A stretch of DNA of 14,386 nt from an uncultured Flavobacteriaceae bacterium (lineage in GTDB: Bacteria; Bacteroidota; Bacteroidia; Flavobacteriales; Flavobacteriaceae). This document shows positions 1-7,315 of the stretch, piece by piece; the stretch's first letter is position 1, and every line of letters begins with the position of its first letter. The position numbers and the translations under genes were made by a program. The stretch spans positions 1-14,386 of the forward strand of contig CALGUD010000020.1 in assembly GCA_937901915.1 (NCBI GenBank). Reading direction: 5' to 3'. The notes under the pieces are model-generated. The model was not told the DNA's origin and did not search any database. It saw only the letters and a list, made by a program, of their open reading frames with translations.

Positions 1-2
1 TT

Positions 3-983
3 ATTTTTTTTTTTTTTTTTGAATCAATAGTTATACCTATGTTTTTATTAATAGGTATTTGAGGAAGTAGGATTAGAAGAATAAAAGCTGCTTATTTATT
101 ATTATTATATACATTAATTGGTTCTATTTTTTCATTATTTTTATTTTTATATTTATATTTTTGTATAGGTAGTACAAATTTTATTTTTTTAACTGGTATG
201 AAATTTTTTTTAATTAATCAGAATTTATTATTTTTTTTTTGTTTTTTTGGTTTTTCTATAAAAATTCCAATAATACCTTTACATTTATGATTACCTGAAG
301 CTCATGTAGAAGCACCAACAATAGGTTCTATTATATTAGCTGGTATTTTATTAAAATTAAGTTTTTATGCTTTTATTCGTTCAATTTTTTTTTTTTGTAA
401 TGGTTGATTTACTTTTTTATTATTTTCTATTTTTTTAATTGGTTTTTATTTTCCTTCTTTAGCAGCAATAGTTCAATTGGATATAAAAAAAATAATAGCT
501 TATTCTTCAATTTCTCATATGAATTTTGGTATGTTTGGTTTATTTTCAAAAACAATAATTGGTCTTTTAGGTAGTTTTTTTTTAATGATAGCACATGCTA
601 TTGTAGCTAGTGCTTTGTTTTTATCTATTGGTATTTTATATGAACGTTATAAAACTAGAGTTCTTTTTTATTATAGTGCTTTATTTTTTATAATGCCTTT
701 TTGATCTGTTTGTTTTTTTTTAGCTATTTTAGCTAATTTTGGTTTACCTTGTACTATAAATTTTGTAGGTGAGTTTATAATTTTATTATCAGTTTATAAT
801 TTAAATATTTTAATTATATTTTTTTTATTTATTGGTTTATTATTGACTTTGGGTTATTCACTTTTTTTATATAATCGTATGGCACATGGTGTTATAAAAA
901 ATACTTTTATACGTTTTTATAGTGATTTATCTAGACGTGAATTTTTATTATTATTAAATTTTATTATTTTTATTTTATTTTTT
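3..983 (+). CDS. nad4: Partial mitochondrial NADH dehydrogenase subunit 4 (TGA = Trp)
   Basis: This is an internal-to-C-terminal part (about 327 codons) of ND4, a proton-pumping membrane subunit of respiratory complex I in the mitochondrial inner membrane. One frame stays open from position 3 only if TGA is read as Trp. Four TGA codons, at 60-62, 288-290, 405-407 and 702-704, include conserved Trp sites (GIWGS and HLWLPEAH). Family landmarks in order are ESIVIPMFLLIGIWGSR (from 21), HLWLPEAHVEAPTIGS (from 282), VQLDIKKIIAYSSISHM (from about 471), ANFGLPCTINFVGEF (from about 732) and DLSRREF (from about 927). AGA stands at conserved Arg and ATA at conserved Ile, which fits genetic code 4 and excludes typical animal mitochondrial codes. 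Composition is far more AT-rich than the rest of the window. The start is cut off by the window edge, and the last residues and stop are lost at the join. I cannot name the source eukaryote; several algal and protist groups and fungi use this code. Confidence 0.93.
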
Positions 984-986
984 GGA
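975..986. other. Join between mitochondrial and bacterial DNA (probable assembly chimera)
   Basis: Left of this point the plus strand encodes ND4 up to its late DLSRREF region. Right of it the minus strand encodes the conserved end of a bacterial DUF4143 ATPase (FEIKWNP). The two meet in a T run (978-983) followed by GGA. ND4 proteins would keep a Phe-Gly here, and the ATPase would have Pro followed by Lys codons (AAA), so both sequences fit the same few bases. That is the kind of short shared stretch at which assemblers or library chimeras join reads. Base composition changes abruptly at the same place. A natural insertion of organelle DNA into a bacterium cannot be excluded from sequence alone, but it is much less likely. 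Confidence 0.85.
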
Positions 987-2002
987 TTCCATTTTATTTC
1001 AAACCCTTTAATACTTCCAGCTTCTTCTTCTACATAATCAATTTCTTGTTGTTGAACGGTCCGCCAAAAATATCCTTTAGCTAATGAGCTATTATAAGCA
1101 CGATGTTTTAGGCGTTCAGCTATCAAAAAATTTTCCCAAAGGTTTCCTTTGTCTGGCCGCATCTCCATCGGGCTTAAGTCTCCTATAATCATATTTCTGA
1201 CTCCCGTATCATAGAAGTAAATTTTTTGATTAGTTTTTATTTCATTACGCAAATTTTTACTAAAGCTGGGAAGCTTGAAGATTACATAAGTCTGACACAG
1301 AAGATCAATATACGTAGCGACGGTTTTTTTATCAATACCCAACAACTGTGCTAATTCATTATAACTAACCTCGCTACCAATCTGAAAAGCCAAAGCACGT
1401 AATAACTTTTCTAAAACTTCTGGTTTTCGTATTCCTCCATAACTTAGAATGTCTTTGTACAAATAGCTGTCAGTTAATTGTTTGAGAATTTCCTTTTCAT
1501 CTCCAAAATTATTAATCACATCAGGATACATCCCGTAAATAATTCGTAACTCTAATTGTTGCTCAGCTTTAAGATATCCGGCATTTAATTCAAATTCTGA
1601 CCATGAGATGGGATATAGCTGATATTCCCATTTTCTGCCTGTTAGAGGCTCTTGAGTTTGGTTGTTTAATTCTAAAACAGATGAGCCACTAACTAATAAT
1701 TGAATGTGTTTAAGTTGGTCTGTAATCAACTTTAATGTAAGCCCTATTTTATCTATACGTTGGGCTTCATCTATAAAAACAATTTTGAAATTCCCAATGA
1801 TATTTTTTAGTTGTTCTAAATTGGGATTAGATAGTAATGTTCTCACCGATGGATCATCCCCGTTTAAAAATAAGTATTCTTTTCCTTTAAGTAACTTATT
1901 GAAAAGTGTAGTTTTACCTACCTGGCGTGGACCAATTAAAAGAATTGCTTTTTCAGTTCCAAATCGGCTTTTAATCTTCTCTTCTATTTCTCTTTTAATC
2001 AT
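984..2002 (-). CDS. AAA ATPase with DUF4143 domain, C-terminus lost at the join
   Basis: This protein belongs to the bacterial and archaeal AAA_14/DUF4143 ATPases, whose cellular role is unclear. The P-loop GPRQVGKTT is at residues 24-32, Walker B FIDEAQ ends with D78-E79, and a sensor-like LLVSGSS is at about 102-108. A winged-helix-like stretch (about 205-250) follows, then a C-terminal DUF4143 region. That region ends in a PD-(D/E)xK-nuclease-like pattern with D322 and E335-x-K337, all present just before the break. The frame formally runs on to 917, but everything after about Pro340 is antisense mitochondrial nad4. The natural C-terminus, probably a few tens of residues, is therefore missing. 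The gene follows mutS on the same strand after 70 bp. Two palindromes lie within 55 bp upstream of its ATG and suggest its own control. Family assignment is firm; function is not known. Confidence 0.85.
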
Positions 2003-2006
2003 ATTA

Positions 2007-2054
2007 AGGGATTGTATTCCCTAAATATAATAATTTTCAGGGATCATATTCCCT
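2007..2054 (-). promoter_or_regulatory. Pair of 16-bp palindromes upstream of the ATPase gene, possible operator
   Basis: On the minus strand two sites read AGGGAATATGATCCCT (2039-2054) and AGGGAATACAATCCCT (2007-2022). They differ at only two central positions and share the arms AGGGA/TCCCT. They lie 32 bp apart, about three helical turns, so both would face the same side of the helix. The nearer site ends 4 bp before the ATG and would cover the ribosome-binding region. The pattern fits a dimeric repressor or autoregulator site, or hairpins in the leader RNA. The binding factor is not known. Confidence 0.6.
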
Positions 2055-2072
2055 AAAAATCGATTTTTATAT

Positions 2073-4697
2073 TTATTTAATAATTTGTGCTTTCTTTGTC
2101 TTTACCAGCATCCGTTTAATTTCATTGAGTTTCATAAGTGCCTCTACAGGGGTTAAGGTATCAATATCAATATGGAGGATCTCTTCTTTTATTTCTTCCA
2201 GTAGTGGATCGTCCAGGTTAAAAATGCTTAGCTGCATATCATTCTGAACAGATTTCAAATTATCGGTGAGTTCCTCGCTACTGTGTGATTTTTCGAGCTT
2301 CTTTAAAATTTTGTTGGCCCGGTGAATAACCTGTTGCGGCATACCGGCCATTTTGGCTACATGTATCCCAAAACTATGTTCACTGCCCCCCGGAACCAAT
2401 TTTCTTAAAAACAACACATTGTCTTTCAGTTCTTTTACCGAAACATTAAAGTTTTTAATTCGTTGAAAGGTTTCGGTCATTTCATTGAGCTCATGGTAAT
2501 GTGTAGCAAATAGTGTTTTAGCCTTGGCAGGGTGCTCATGCAGGTATTCCGAGATGGCCCAGGCAATGGATATTCCGTCGTAGGTGCTGGTGCCACGCCC
2601 TATTTCATCTAAGAGCACGAGGCTTCTTTCGGAAATATTATTCAAAATGGAAGCTGTTTCGTTCATTTCAACCATAAAAGTCGATTCTCCCATCGATATA
2701 TTGTCACTAGCCCCCACACGTGTGAATATTTTATCTACCAGCCCTATCCGGGCAGAATCTGCCGGGACAAAACTGCCCATCTGGGCAAGTAATACAATAA
2801 GGGCGGTTTGTCTTAGAATAGCCGATTTACCACTCATATTTGGTCCGGTAATCATAATGATTTGCTGGTCATTACGATTTAAAACCGTGTCATTGGCAAC
2901 ATAAGCTTCATCAAGTGGTAATTGTTTTTCAATGACAGGATGCCGTCCGTTTTTGATTTCGAGGTCCAAAGAATCGTCAATGACGGGTAAATTATAGTTG
3001 TTTTCTTTAGCGAGTTGTGCAAAACCACGTAAACAATCCAGCCGGGCAATTAAATTAGCATTGGTTTGAACCGGTTGAATATATTCATTCATCCATACCA
3101 CCAGTTGCGTGAACAGCTGCTGTTCCAGGATCAGTATTTTTTCTTCAGCCCCCAGTATTTTGGCTTCGTACTCTTTAAGTTCTTCAGTAATATATCGTTC
3201 GGCATTTACCAGGGTTTGTTTCCGGATCCACTCTTCGGGAACTTTATCTTTATGTGTATTTCTGACTTCAATGTAATAACCGAACACATTATTGGAATCT
3301 ATTTTGAGGGAGGTAATACCCGTTTTTTTAGTTTCTCGTTCCAGCATTTTATCCAGGTAATCCTTTCCGGAAAAAGCAAGGTTTCGGAGCTCATCGAGTT
3401 CCGTTGAATAACCTTCGGCAATAACATTCCCTTTTATCACATTTACGGGAGCTTCCTCACACAGCATTTGTTTTATTTTGTCGCGAAGAAGGTCACAGGT
3501 GTGGAGCTGATTTCCAATAGCCTTCAGGGATTCATTACTGCTATTTTCTGCCAAAGCCTTTACAGGTATAATCGCTTCAAGTGAATTTTTAAGGTGAACA
3601 ACCTCGCGCGGATTGATCTTACCCGTAGCGATTTTTGATATAAGTCGCTCAATATCGCCTATTTGCTTTATTTGGTGCTGTAATTTTTGCTGAACAGGGT
3701 TATTTTGAAGCAAAAAATGAACTACTTCATGCCTCTGTTTAATTTTTTCAATGTTCTTTAACGGAAGGGCAAGCCATCTTTTTAATAATCGCCCACCCAT
3801 AGGTGAAATGGTTTTATCAATAACATCCAGTAGTGTTACTGCATTTGCTGAGTTTGAGCGGTATAATTCCAGGTTACGGCTGGTAAACCGGTCCATCCAC
3901 ACGTATTCTTCTTCGGCAATCCTGCTTATGGAAGTGATATGCTGAAGCTGGTTATGCTGTGTTTCGGATAAGTAGTGCAACACAGCACCGGAAGCTATAA
4001 TGCCATTGCCTAACTGCTCTATTCCAAAACCTTTTAAAGATTTGGTTTTAAAATGCTTGTTAAGGGTTTCATTGGCATAATCTTCCTGGTAAACCCAGTC
4101 TTCCATATAAAAAGTATGATATTCTTTTCCAAAAACAGCATTAAAATCCTGCTTCATCTTTTTGGAGACAAGTACCTCACTCGGATTAAAATTCTGAAGT
4201 AATTTATCAATATATTCTTCATTACCCTGGGCAGTAAGGAATTCTCCGGTAGAGACATCTAAAAAAGAAACTCCAAGGCCTTTCTTTCCAAAATAAATGG
4301 CACATAAAAAGTTGTTGGACTTAGCTGTAAGTATATCGTCATTTAAAGCAACACCGGGTGTTATGAGCTCAGTTACTCCACGTTTTACAATGGTTTTTGT
4401 AAGCTTAGGATCTTCGAGTTGGTCACAAATAGCAACGCGTTCCCCTGCTTTTACCAGTTTAGGTAAATAAGTATTTAAAGAATGATGCGGAAAACCTGCA
4501 AGCTCGGTTTTTTCGCCACCATTATTACGATGCGTTAATACAATACCCAGAATTTTTGCCGCCCTGATGGCATCTTCACCAAAAGTTTCATAAAAGTCAC
4601 CCACACGAAATAGTAATAAAGCATCAGGATATTTACCCTTGATGGTGTTGTACTGTTTCATTAACGGGGTTTCTTTTTTACTTTCAGATGCAGCCAA
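2073..4697 (-). CDS. mutS: DNA mismatch repair protein MutS
   Basis: MutS recognises base mismatches and small loops and, with ATP, recruits MutL to start strand-directed repair. The 874-residue product has the usual full length and domain order. The mismatch-binding motif FYE is at 35-37 (the Phe wedge and Glu of domain I). The central connector, lever and clamp regions follow. The ATPase domain has Walker A GPNMSGKS at 618-625 and Walker B LLDEIGRGTST with D697-E698, followed by ATHYHEL. The C-terminal tail, after about residue 800, is charged. The chosen start is TTG (4695-4697). No ATG exists upstream before an in-frame stop, and the first ATG is Met13, inside the conserved TPLMKQY block, so starting there would cut into domain I. 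The gene is divergent from the SpoU methyltransferase and followed on the same strand by the ATPase gene. Confidence 0.97.
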   Translation of the reverse strand: MAASESKKETPLMKQYNTIKGKYPDALLLFRVGDFYETFGEDAIRAAKILGIVLTHRNNGGEKTELAGFPHHSLNTYLPKLVKAGERVAICDQLEDPKLTKTIVKRGVTELITPGVALNDDILTAKSNNFLCAIYFGKKGLGVSFLDVSTGEFLTAQGNEEYIDKLLQNFNPSEVLVSKKMKQDFNAVFGKEYHTFYMEDWVYQEDYANETLNKHFKTKSLKGFGIEQLGNGIIASGAVLHYLSETQHNQLQHITSISRIAEEEYVWMDRFTSRNLELYRSNSANAVTLLDVIDKTISPMGGRLLKRWLALPLKNIEKIKQRHEVVHFLLQNNPVQQKLQHQIKQIGDIERLISKIATGKINPREVVHLKNSLEAIIPVKALAENSSNESLKAIGNQLHTCDLLRDKIKQMLCEEAPVNVIKGNVIAEGYSTELDELRNLAFSGKDYLDKMLERETKKTGITSLKIDSNNVFGYYIEVRNTHKDKVPEEWIRKQTLVNAERYITEELKEYEAKILGAEEKILILEQQLFTQLVVWMNEYIQPVQTNANLIARLDCLRGFAQLAKENNYNLPVIDDSLDLEIKNGRHPVIEKQLPLDEAYVANDTVLNRNDQQIIMITGPNMSGKSAILRQTALIVLLAQMGSFVPADSARIGLVDKIFTRVGASDNISMGESTFMVEMNETASILNNISERSLVLLDEIGRGTSTYDGISIAWAISEYLHEHPAKAKTLFATHYHELNEMTETFQRIKNFNVSVKELKDNVLFLRKLVPGGSEHSFGIHVAKMAGMPQQVIHRANKILKKLEKSHSSEELTDNLKSVQNDMQLSIFNLDDPLLEEIKEEILHIDIDTLTPVEALMKLNEIKRMLVKTKKAQIIK

Positions 4698-4793
4698 AAT
4701 ACGAATGTTGGTTATAAAGCGAATTTAAGATTTTTTCGTTTTTAATGCCACTTTTTCCTTAACAGGTTATAAACAATAATTGTTGATTGTTAG

Positions 4794-4841
4794 GTTACTA
4801 CATTATTGAGTTACTAAGTTATTATGTTACTATGTTATTAA
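4794..4841. repeat. Three tandem 16-bp AT-rich units in the mutS/SpoU intergenic region
   Basis: Three consecutive 16-bp units start at 4794, 4810 and 4826: GTTACTACATTATTGA, GTTACTAAGTTATTAT and GTTACTATGTTATTAA. Each unit is itself two related 8-bp halves of the form GTTAYTAN. They lie in the middle of a 202-bp divergent intergenic region, upstream of the promoter element of the SpoU gene. They look like a short slippage-type tandem repeat. They have no spacers, so they are not a CRISPR array. Confidence 0.75.
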
Positions 4842-4872
4842 GTCAAAGGCAGGTTATTTGAACTGTAAATCT

Positions 4873-4880
4873 TATTTTTG
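4873..4880 (+). promoter_or_regulatory. Bacteroidota -7 element TATTTTTG for the SpoU methyltransferase gene
   Basis: TATTTTTG matches the TAnnTTTG -7 consensus of Bacteroidota and ends 19 bp before the ATG at 4900. A TTTG at 4857-4860 lies closer (12 bp) than the usual -33 spacing, so only the -7 part is convincing. Confidence 0.55.
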
Positions 4881-4899
4881 TGCCGGTTACATATAAAAA

Positions 4900-5430
4900 A
4901 TGCGAAAACTAAAAAACAGTGAACTTAGCAGGTTAGAGGTAGAGGAGTTTAAAAAGGCGGTAAAAACCCCTTTTTATATTGTTCTGGACGATATCAGGAG
5001 TTTAAATAATATCGGTTCAGTTTTTAGAACTGCCGATGCTTTTTTGATAGAAAAAATATACCTCTGTGGAATTACAGCTACACCCCCTAATAAGGATATT
5101 CATAAAACAGCCCTTGGGGCAACCGAAAGTGTGGACTGGGAATATGTGAAAGATATAAATACTTTAGTTGAAAGTCTTAAAAATGAAGAAGTTAAAATCA
5201 TTTCAGTCGAACAGGCAGAAAATGCTACAATGTTGAATGATTTTATACCTCAAGCCGGAGAAAAATATGCAATTATTTTTGGGAACGAAGTAAAAGGTGT
5301 TTCACAGGAAATGGTTAGTGCAAGTGATTATGTAGTTGAAATTCCCCAGTTCGGGACAAAACATTCTTTAAACATCTCTGTAAGTGCAGGGATTGTGATC
5401 TGGGATTTGTTTTCCAAGCTTAAGAAATAG
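4900..5430 (+). CDS. SpoU/TrmH-family RNA 2'-O-methyltransferase
   Basis: SPOUT-fold enzyme that transfers a methyl group from S-adenosylmethionine to a ribose 2'-hydroxyl in tRNA or rRNA. The three family motifs are all visible. Motif 1 is NNIGSVFRTADAF at 36-48, with the conserved Arg43. Motif 2 is FGNEVKG at 127-133. Motif 3 is IPQFGTKHSLNISVSAG at 148-164, with the SLN turn that forms part of the knotted cofactor site. At 176 residues it is a minimal catalytic domain without the N-terminal RNA-binding extension of RlmB-type proteins, closer in size to TrmL or TrmH. Which RNA and nucleotide it modifies cannot be told from sequence. It is divergent from mutS, and its stop is 3 bp from the stop of the convergent Lrp gene. 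The start is the first ATG, well placed behind a -7 element. Confidence 0.92.
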   Translation: MRKLKNSELSRLEVEEFKKAVKTPFYIVLDDIRSLNNIGSVFRTADAFLIEKIYLCGITATPPNKDIHKTALGATESVDWEYVKDINTLVESLKNEEVKIISVEQAENATMLNDFIPQAGEKYAIIFGNEVKGVSQEMVSASDYVVEIPQFGTKHSLNISVSAGIVIWDLFSKLKK

Positions 5431-5433
5431 TAG

Positions 5434-5904
5434 TTAAATTATAATCTGCCGGTCTATTTGCTGTTCCAGCGAGATAAAAGTTTCGGTACGTGATACACCA
5501 TCAATGGTTTGTATTTTGTGATTGAGCACACTCATTAAATGCTCATTATCCCGGCATAGTATTTTTATCAAAACAGACCAGTTTCCTGTGGTAAAATGAC
5601 ATTCGATAACTTCTGGTATTTCATTCAATTGTTTTACAGCTTCCGGGTTCCTCATAGCTTTATCGAGGTATATGCCTATAAAAGCCATGGTCGTGTAACC
5701 TAAAATTTTAGGGTTGATTATGAATTTAGACCCGGCAATAAGTCCTGACGCTTCAAGTTTTCTTAGCCGTTGATGTATAGCGGCCCCGGAAATTCCTATT
5801 TTACGGGCAATCTCAAGAATGGGTTTACGGGCATCTTCCATTAAAAAGCGAAGAATTTCTTTATCGATGCCATCAATTTCTACTTTATCATTGCTTAATT
5901 TCAT
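5434..5904 (-). CDS. Lrp/AsnC-family transcriptional regulator
   Basis: DNA-binding regulator of the leucine-responsive/asparagine family, which typically senses amino acids and acts as dimers or octamers. The 156-residue product has the standard layout. An N-terminal AsnC-type winged helix-turn-helix occupies about residues 10-60 (IDKEILRFLMEDARKPILEIARKIG, then a recognition helix around GAAIHQRLRKLEASGLI). A C-terminal ligand-binding RAM domain occupies about 70-145, including the family feature of a small-residue turn before the strand (TGNWSVLIKI). The effector is not predictable. It is convergent with the SpoU gene (3 bp between stops, no terminator visible) and divergent from the DUF423 gene. 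Lrp proteins often bind their own promoter regions, so the 156-bp intergenic stretch is a candidate target, but no clear palindrome stands out there. Confidence 0.94.
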   Translation of the reverse strand: MKLSNDKVEIDGIDKEILRFLMEDARKPILEIARKIGISGAAIHQRLRKLEASGLIAGSKFIINPKILGYTTMAFIGIYLDKAMRNPEAVKQLNEIPEVIECHFTTGNWSVLIKILCRDNEHLMSVLNHKIQTIDGVSRTETFISLEQQIDRQIII

Positions 5905-6021
5905 CTTAAACTTTCAATTTCCTATTAAATTAATGAAATTATTTGTTATTTAAAATGGAAACATATTGTTTCGCATTCTTTTTGTCATATTTAAATTTTA
6001 AGCTATAATAATTATGTTTTG

Positions 6022-6029
6022 TAATTTTG
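6022..6029 (+). promoter_or_regulatory. -7 element TAATTTTG upstream of the DUF423 gene
   Basis: TAATTTTG fits TAnnTTTG and ends 31 bp before the ATG at 6061. No convincing -33 TTTG is seen at the usual distance. It lies in the divergent region shared with the Lrp gene. Confidence 0.45.
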
Positions 6030-6060
6030 AAACGCTTAATTTTTGATAAAATAATAATAG

Positions 6061-6450
6061 ATGATCAACAAGTATATTCTTATAGCAGGTGCTTTTTTTG
6101 GTTTTACGGCAGTAATATTGGGTGCATTTGGGGCACATGCCCTGAAGGACTCATTAAGTGCGGAAAACATAAAAACTTTTGAAACGGGCGTGAAATACCA
6201 GATTTACCATGCATTGTTACTTTTATTTATTGGAAGTACCAATATATTGGCAACAAATGCCAAAAGCTTGTTATTTTACTGTATTGTGGTCGGAATTATA
6301 CTTTTCTCAGGATCTATTTACGCACTTGCAACAAATGCATTAACCTCTTTTGATTTTAAAAAAATAGGTTTTATAACCCCCATCGGTGGGTTATTGCTTA
6401 TTGTAAGCTGGATAATACTTTTTGTGAATTTTCTTAAAATGAAAGTATAA
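6061..6450 (+). CDS. DUF423 small inner-membrane protein
   Basis: The 129-residue product matches the DUF423 family of small four-helix inner-membrane proteins (YgdD-like), whose function is unknown. The family's N-terminal signature is clear: a first hydrophobic helix (about 5-25) running into LGAFGAHALK, then a segment with ETGVKYQIYHAL (about 41-52). Further hydrophobic segments lie at about 46-61, 69-88 and 100-124, the last containing the conserved TPIGGLLLIVSW. No signal peptidase site is visible; the protein should stay in the membrane through its four helices. It is a single-gene unit, divergent from the Lrp regulator and convergent with hemD. The start is the first ATG, and nothing upstream in frame improves it. 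Confidence 0.92.
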   Translation: MINKYILIAGAFFGFTAVILGAFGAHALKDSLSAENIKTFETGVKYQIYHALLLLFIGSTNILATNAKSLLFYCIVVGIILFSGSIYALATNALTSFDFKKIGFITPIGGLLLIVSWIILFVNFLKMKV

Positions 6451-6490
6451 AATCATAAACTGATTTTTACCACTGTATAATAATATTCAT

Positions 6491-6534
6491 CTCACATCTT
6501 ACTCTTCCGAAACATACGGGGAGAAGCAAGTGAG
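6491..6534. terminator. Imperfect hairpin between convergent DUF423 gene and hemD
   Basis: CTCAC (6491-6495) can pair with GTGAG (6530-6534), and an inner TTCCG/CGGGG stretch can pair with G-U help. It lies between two convergent genes, where a shared terminator is expected. The stem is interrupted and there is no clear T tract, so this is a weak call. Confidence 0.28.
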
Positions 6535-6542
6535 GTTAAATA

Positions 6543-7289
6543 TTACTTTTTATTCACAAGGTTTATATACTTTTCCAACGCCATTGTCATAGACGGGGTT
6601 TCCGGGGTCGGTGCCTGAATATCTATCCGCAGGCCTGCTTCATTTGCGGCATTAACTGTGCTGTTTCCAAATACGGCTATACGCGTGTCATTTTGTTTGA
6701 AATCAGGGAAATTCTTGAATAATGATTCTATTCCAGATGGGCTGAAGAATACGAGTACATCATAGTAAACATCCCTTAAATCCGAAAGGTCACTAATTAC
6801 AGTTTTATATAAAATTGCTCTTTTCCATAAAATATTGAGCTCGTCTAATATTTTAGGAACCTCAGGTTTTAACACATCTGAAGAGGGTAATAAGTACTTT
6901 TCGCCTTTATATTTTTTAATAAGCGGAACAAGCTCCTGGAATGACATTTTGCCTACATAGATCTTTCTTTTTCTGTAAACCACATACTTTTGTAAGTAGA
7001 AGGCTACTGCCTCAGACTGACAGAAGTATTTCATCGAGTCAGGAACCTTAAAGCGCATTTCGTTGGCAATTCTAAAGAAATGATCAACAGAGTTTCGACT
7101 GGTTAGAATAATAGCAGTAAAGTTTGCCAGATCAATTTTTTGTTGTCTCACGTCTTTCGCGTCCACACCTTCAACATGTATAAATGGCCTAAAGTCTATT
7201 TTAACCTTTTGCTTTTCTATAAGCTGTAAATAAGGGGAATTTTCTACTTTAGGCTCTGGCTGAGAAACCAAAATTGTTTTGACCTTCAT
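6543..7289 (-). CDS. hemD: Uroporphyrinogen-III synthase
   Basis: HemD closes the linear tetrapyrrole hydroxymethylbilane, with inversion of ring D, to uroporphyrinogen III, the common precursor of heme and other tetrapyrroles, in the cytoplasm. The 248-residue length is standard, and the two-lobed family pattern is visible. The first lobe has IILTSRNSVDHFF (about 60-72), the typical switch from strand to helix. The second has YDVLVFFSPSGIESLF, with S183-P184-S185-G186. The C-terminal lobe then gives RIAVFGNSTVNAANEAGL, followed by the family-typical TPETPSMTMAL near the end. Overall conservation in this family is low, so the call rests on these motifs and on length. The gene lies 26 bp downstream of the DUF4271 gene on the same strand, probably in one transcript. 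That neighbour pairing is one I associate with Flavobacteriia. Confidence 0.88.
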   Translation of the reverse strand: MKVKTILVSQPEPKVENSPYLQLIEKQKVKIDFRPFIHVEGVDAKDVRQQKIDLANFTAIILTSRNSVDHFFRIANEMRFKVPDSMKYFCQSEAVAFYLQKYVVYRKRKIYVGKMSFQELVPLIKKYKGEKYLLPSSDVLKPEVPKILDELNILWKRAILYKTVISDLSDLRDVYYDVLVFFSPSGIESLFKNFPDFKQNDTRIAVFGNSTVNAANEAGLRIDIQAPTPETPSMTMALEKYINLVNKK

Positions 7290-7315
7290 ATAAAGCTTTT
7301 TGTTTTAAGTCCACA

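Noticed and set aside
477..704. Separate small bacterial-code membrane protein starting at TTG 477 and ending at TGA 704
   Set aside because: It is an internal piece of nad4; the apparent stop is a Trp codon in the mitochondrial code.
917..983. C-terminal tail of the ATPase reading NKIKIIKFNNN and onward to 917
   Set aside because: These codons are the antisense of mitochondrial nad4 and do not continue the DUF4143 family pattern; they come from the join.
1..983. Bacterial nuoM or natural mitochondrial insertion in the bacterial genome
   Set aside because: TGA-Trp usage, extreme AT richness and absence of other nuo genes argue against a bacterial gene; an assembly chimera needs fewer assumptions than natural transfer.
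843..1037. Separate small membrane protein running over the join
   Set aside because: The first part is nad4, and the end after 984 is antisense of the ATPase gene.
2584..2904. Plus-strand open frames inside mutS (also 3066-3407 and 3751-3945)
   Set aside because: They are antisense shadows of a well-conserved gene, with no family features or plausible promoters.
4794..4841. CRISPR-like array
   Set aside because: Units are directly adjacent with no unique spacers, too short, and no cas genes are present.
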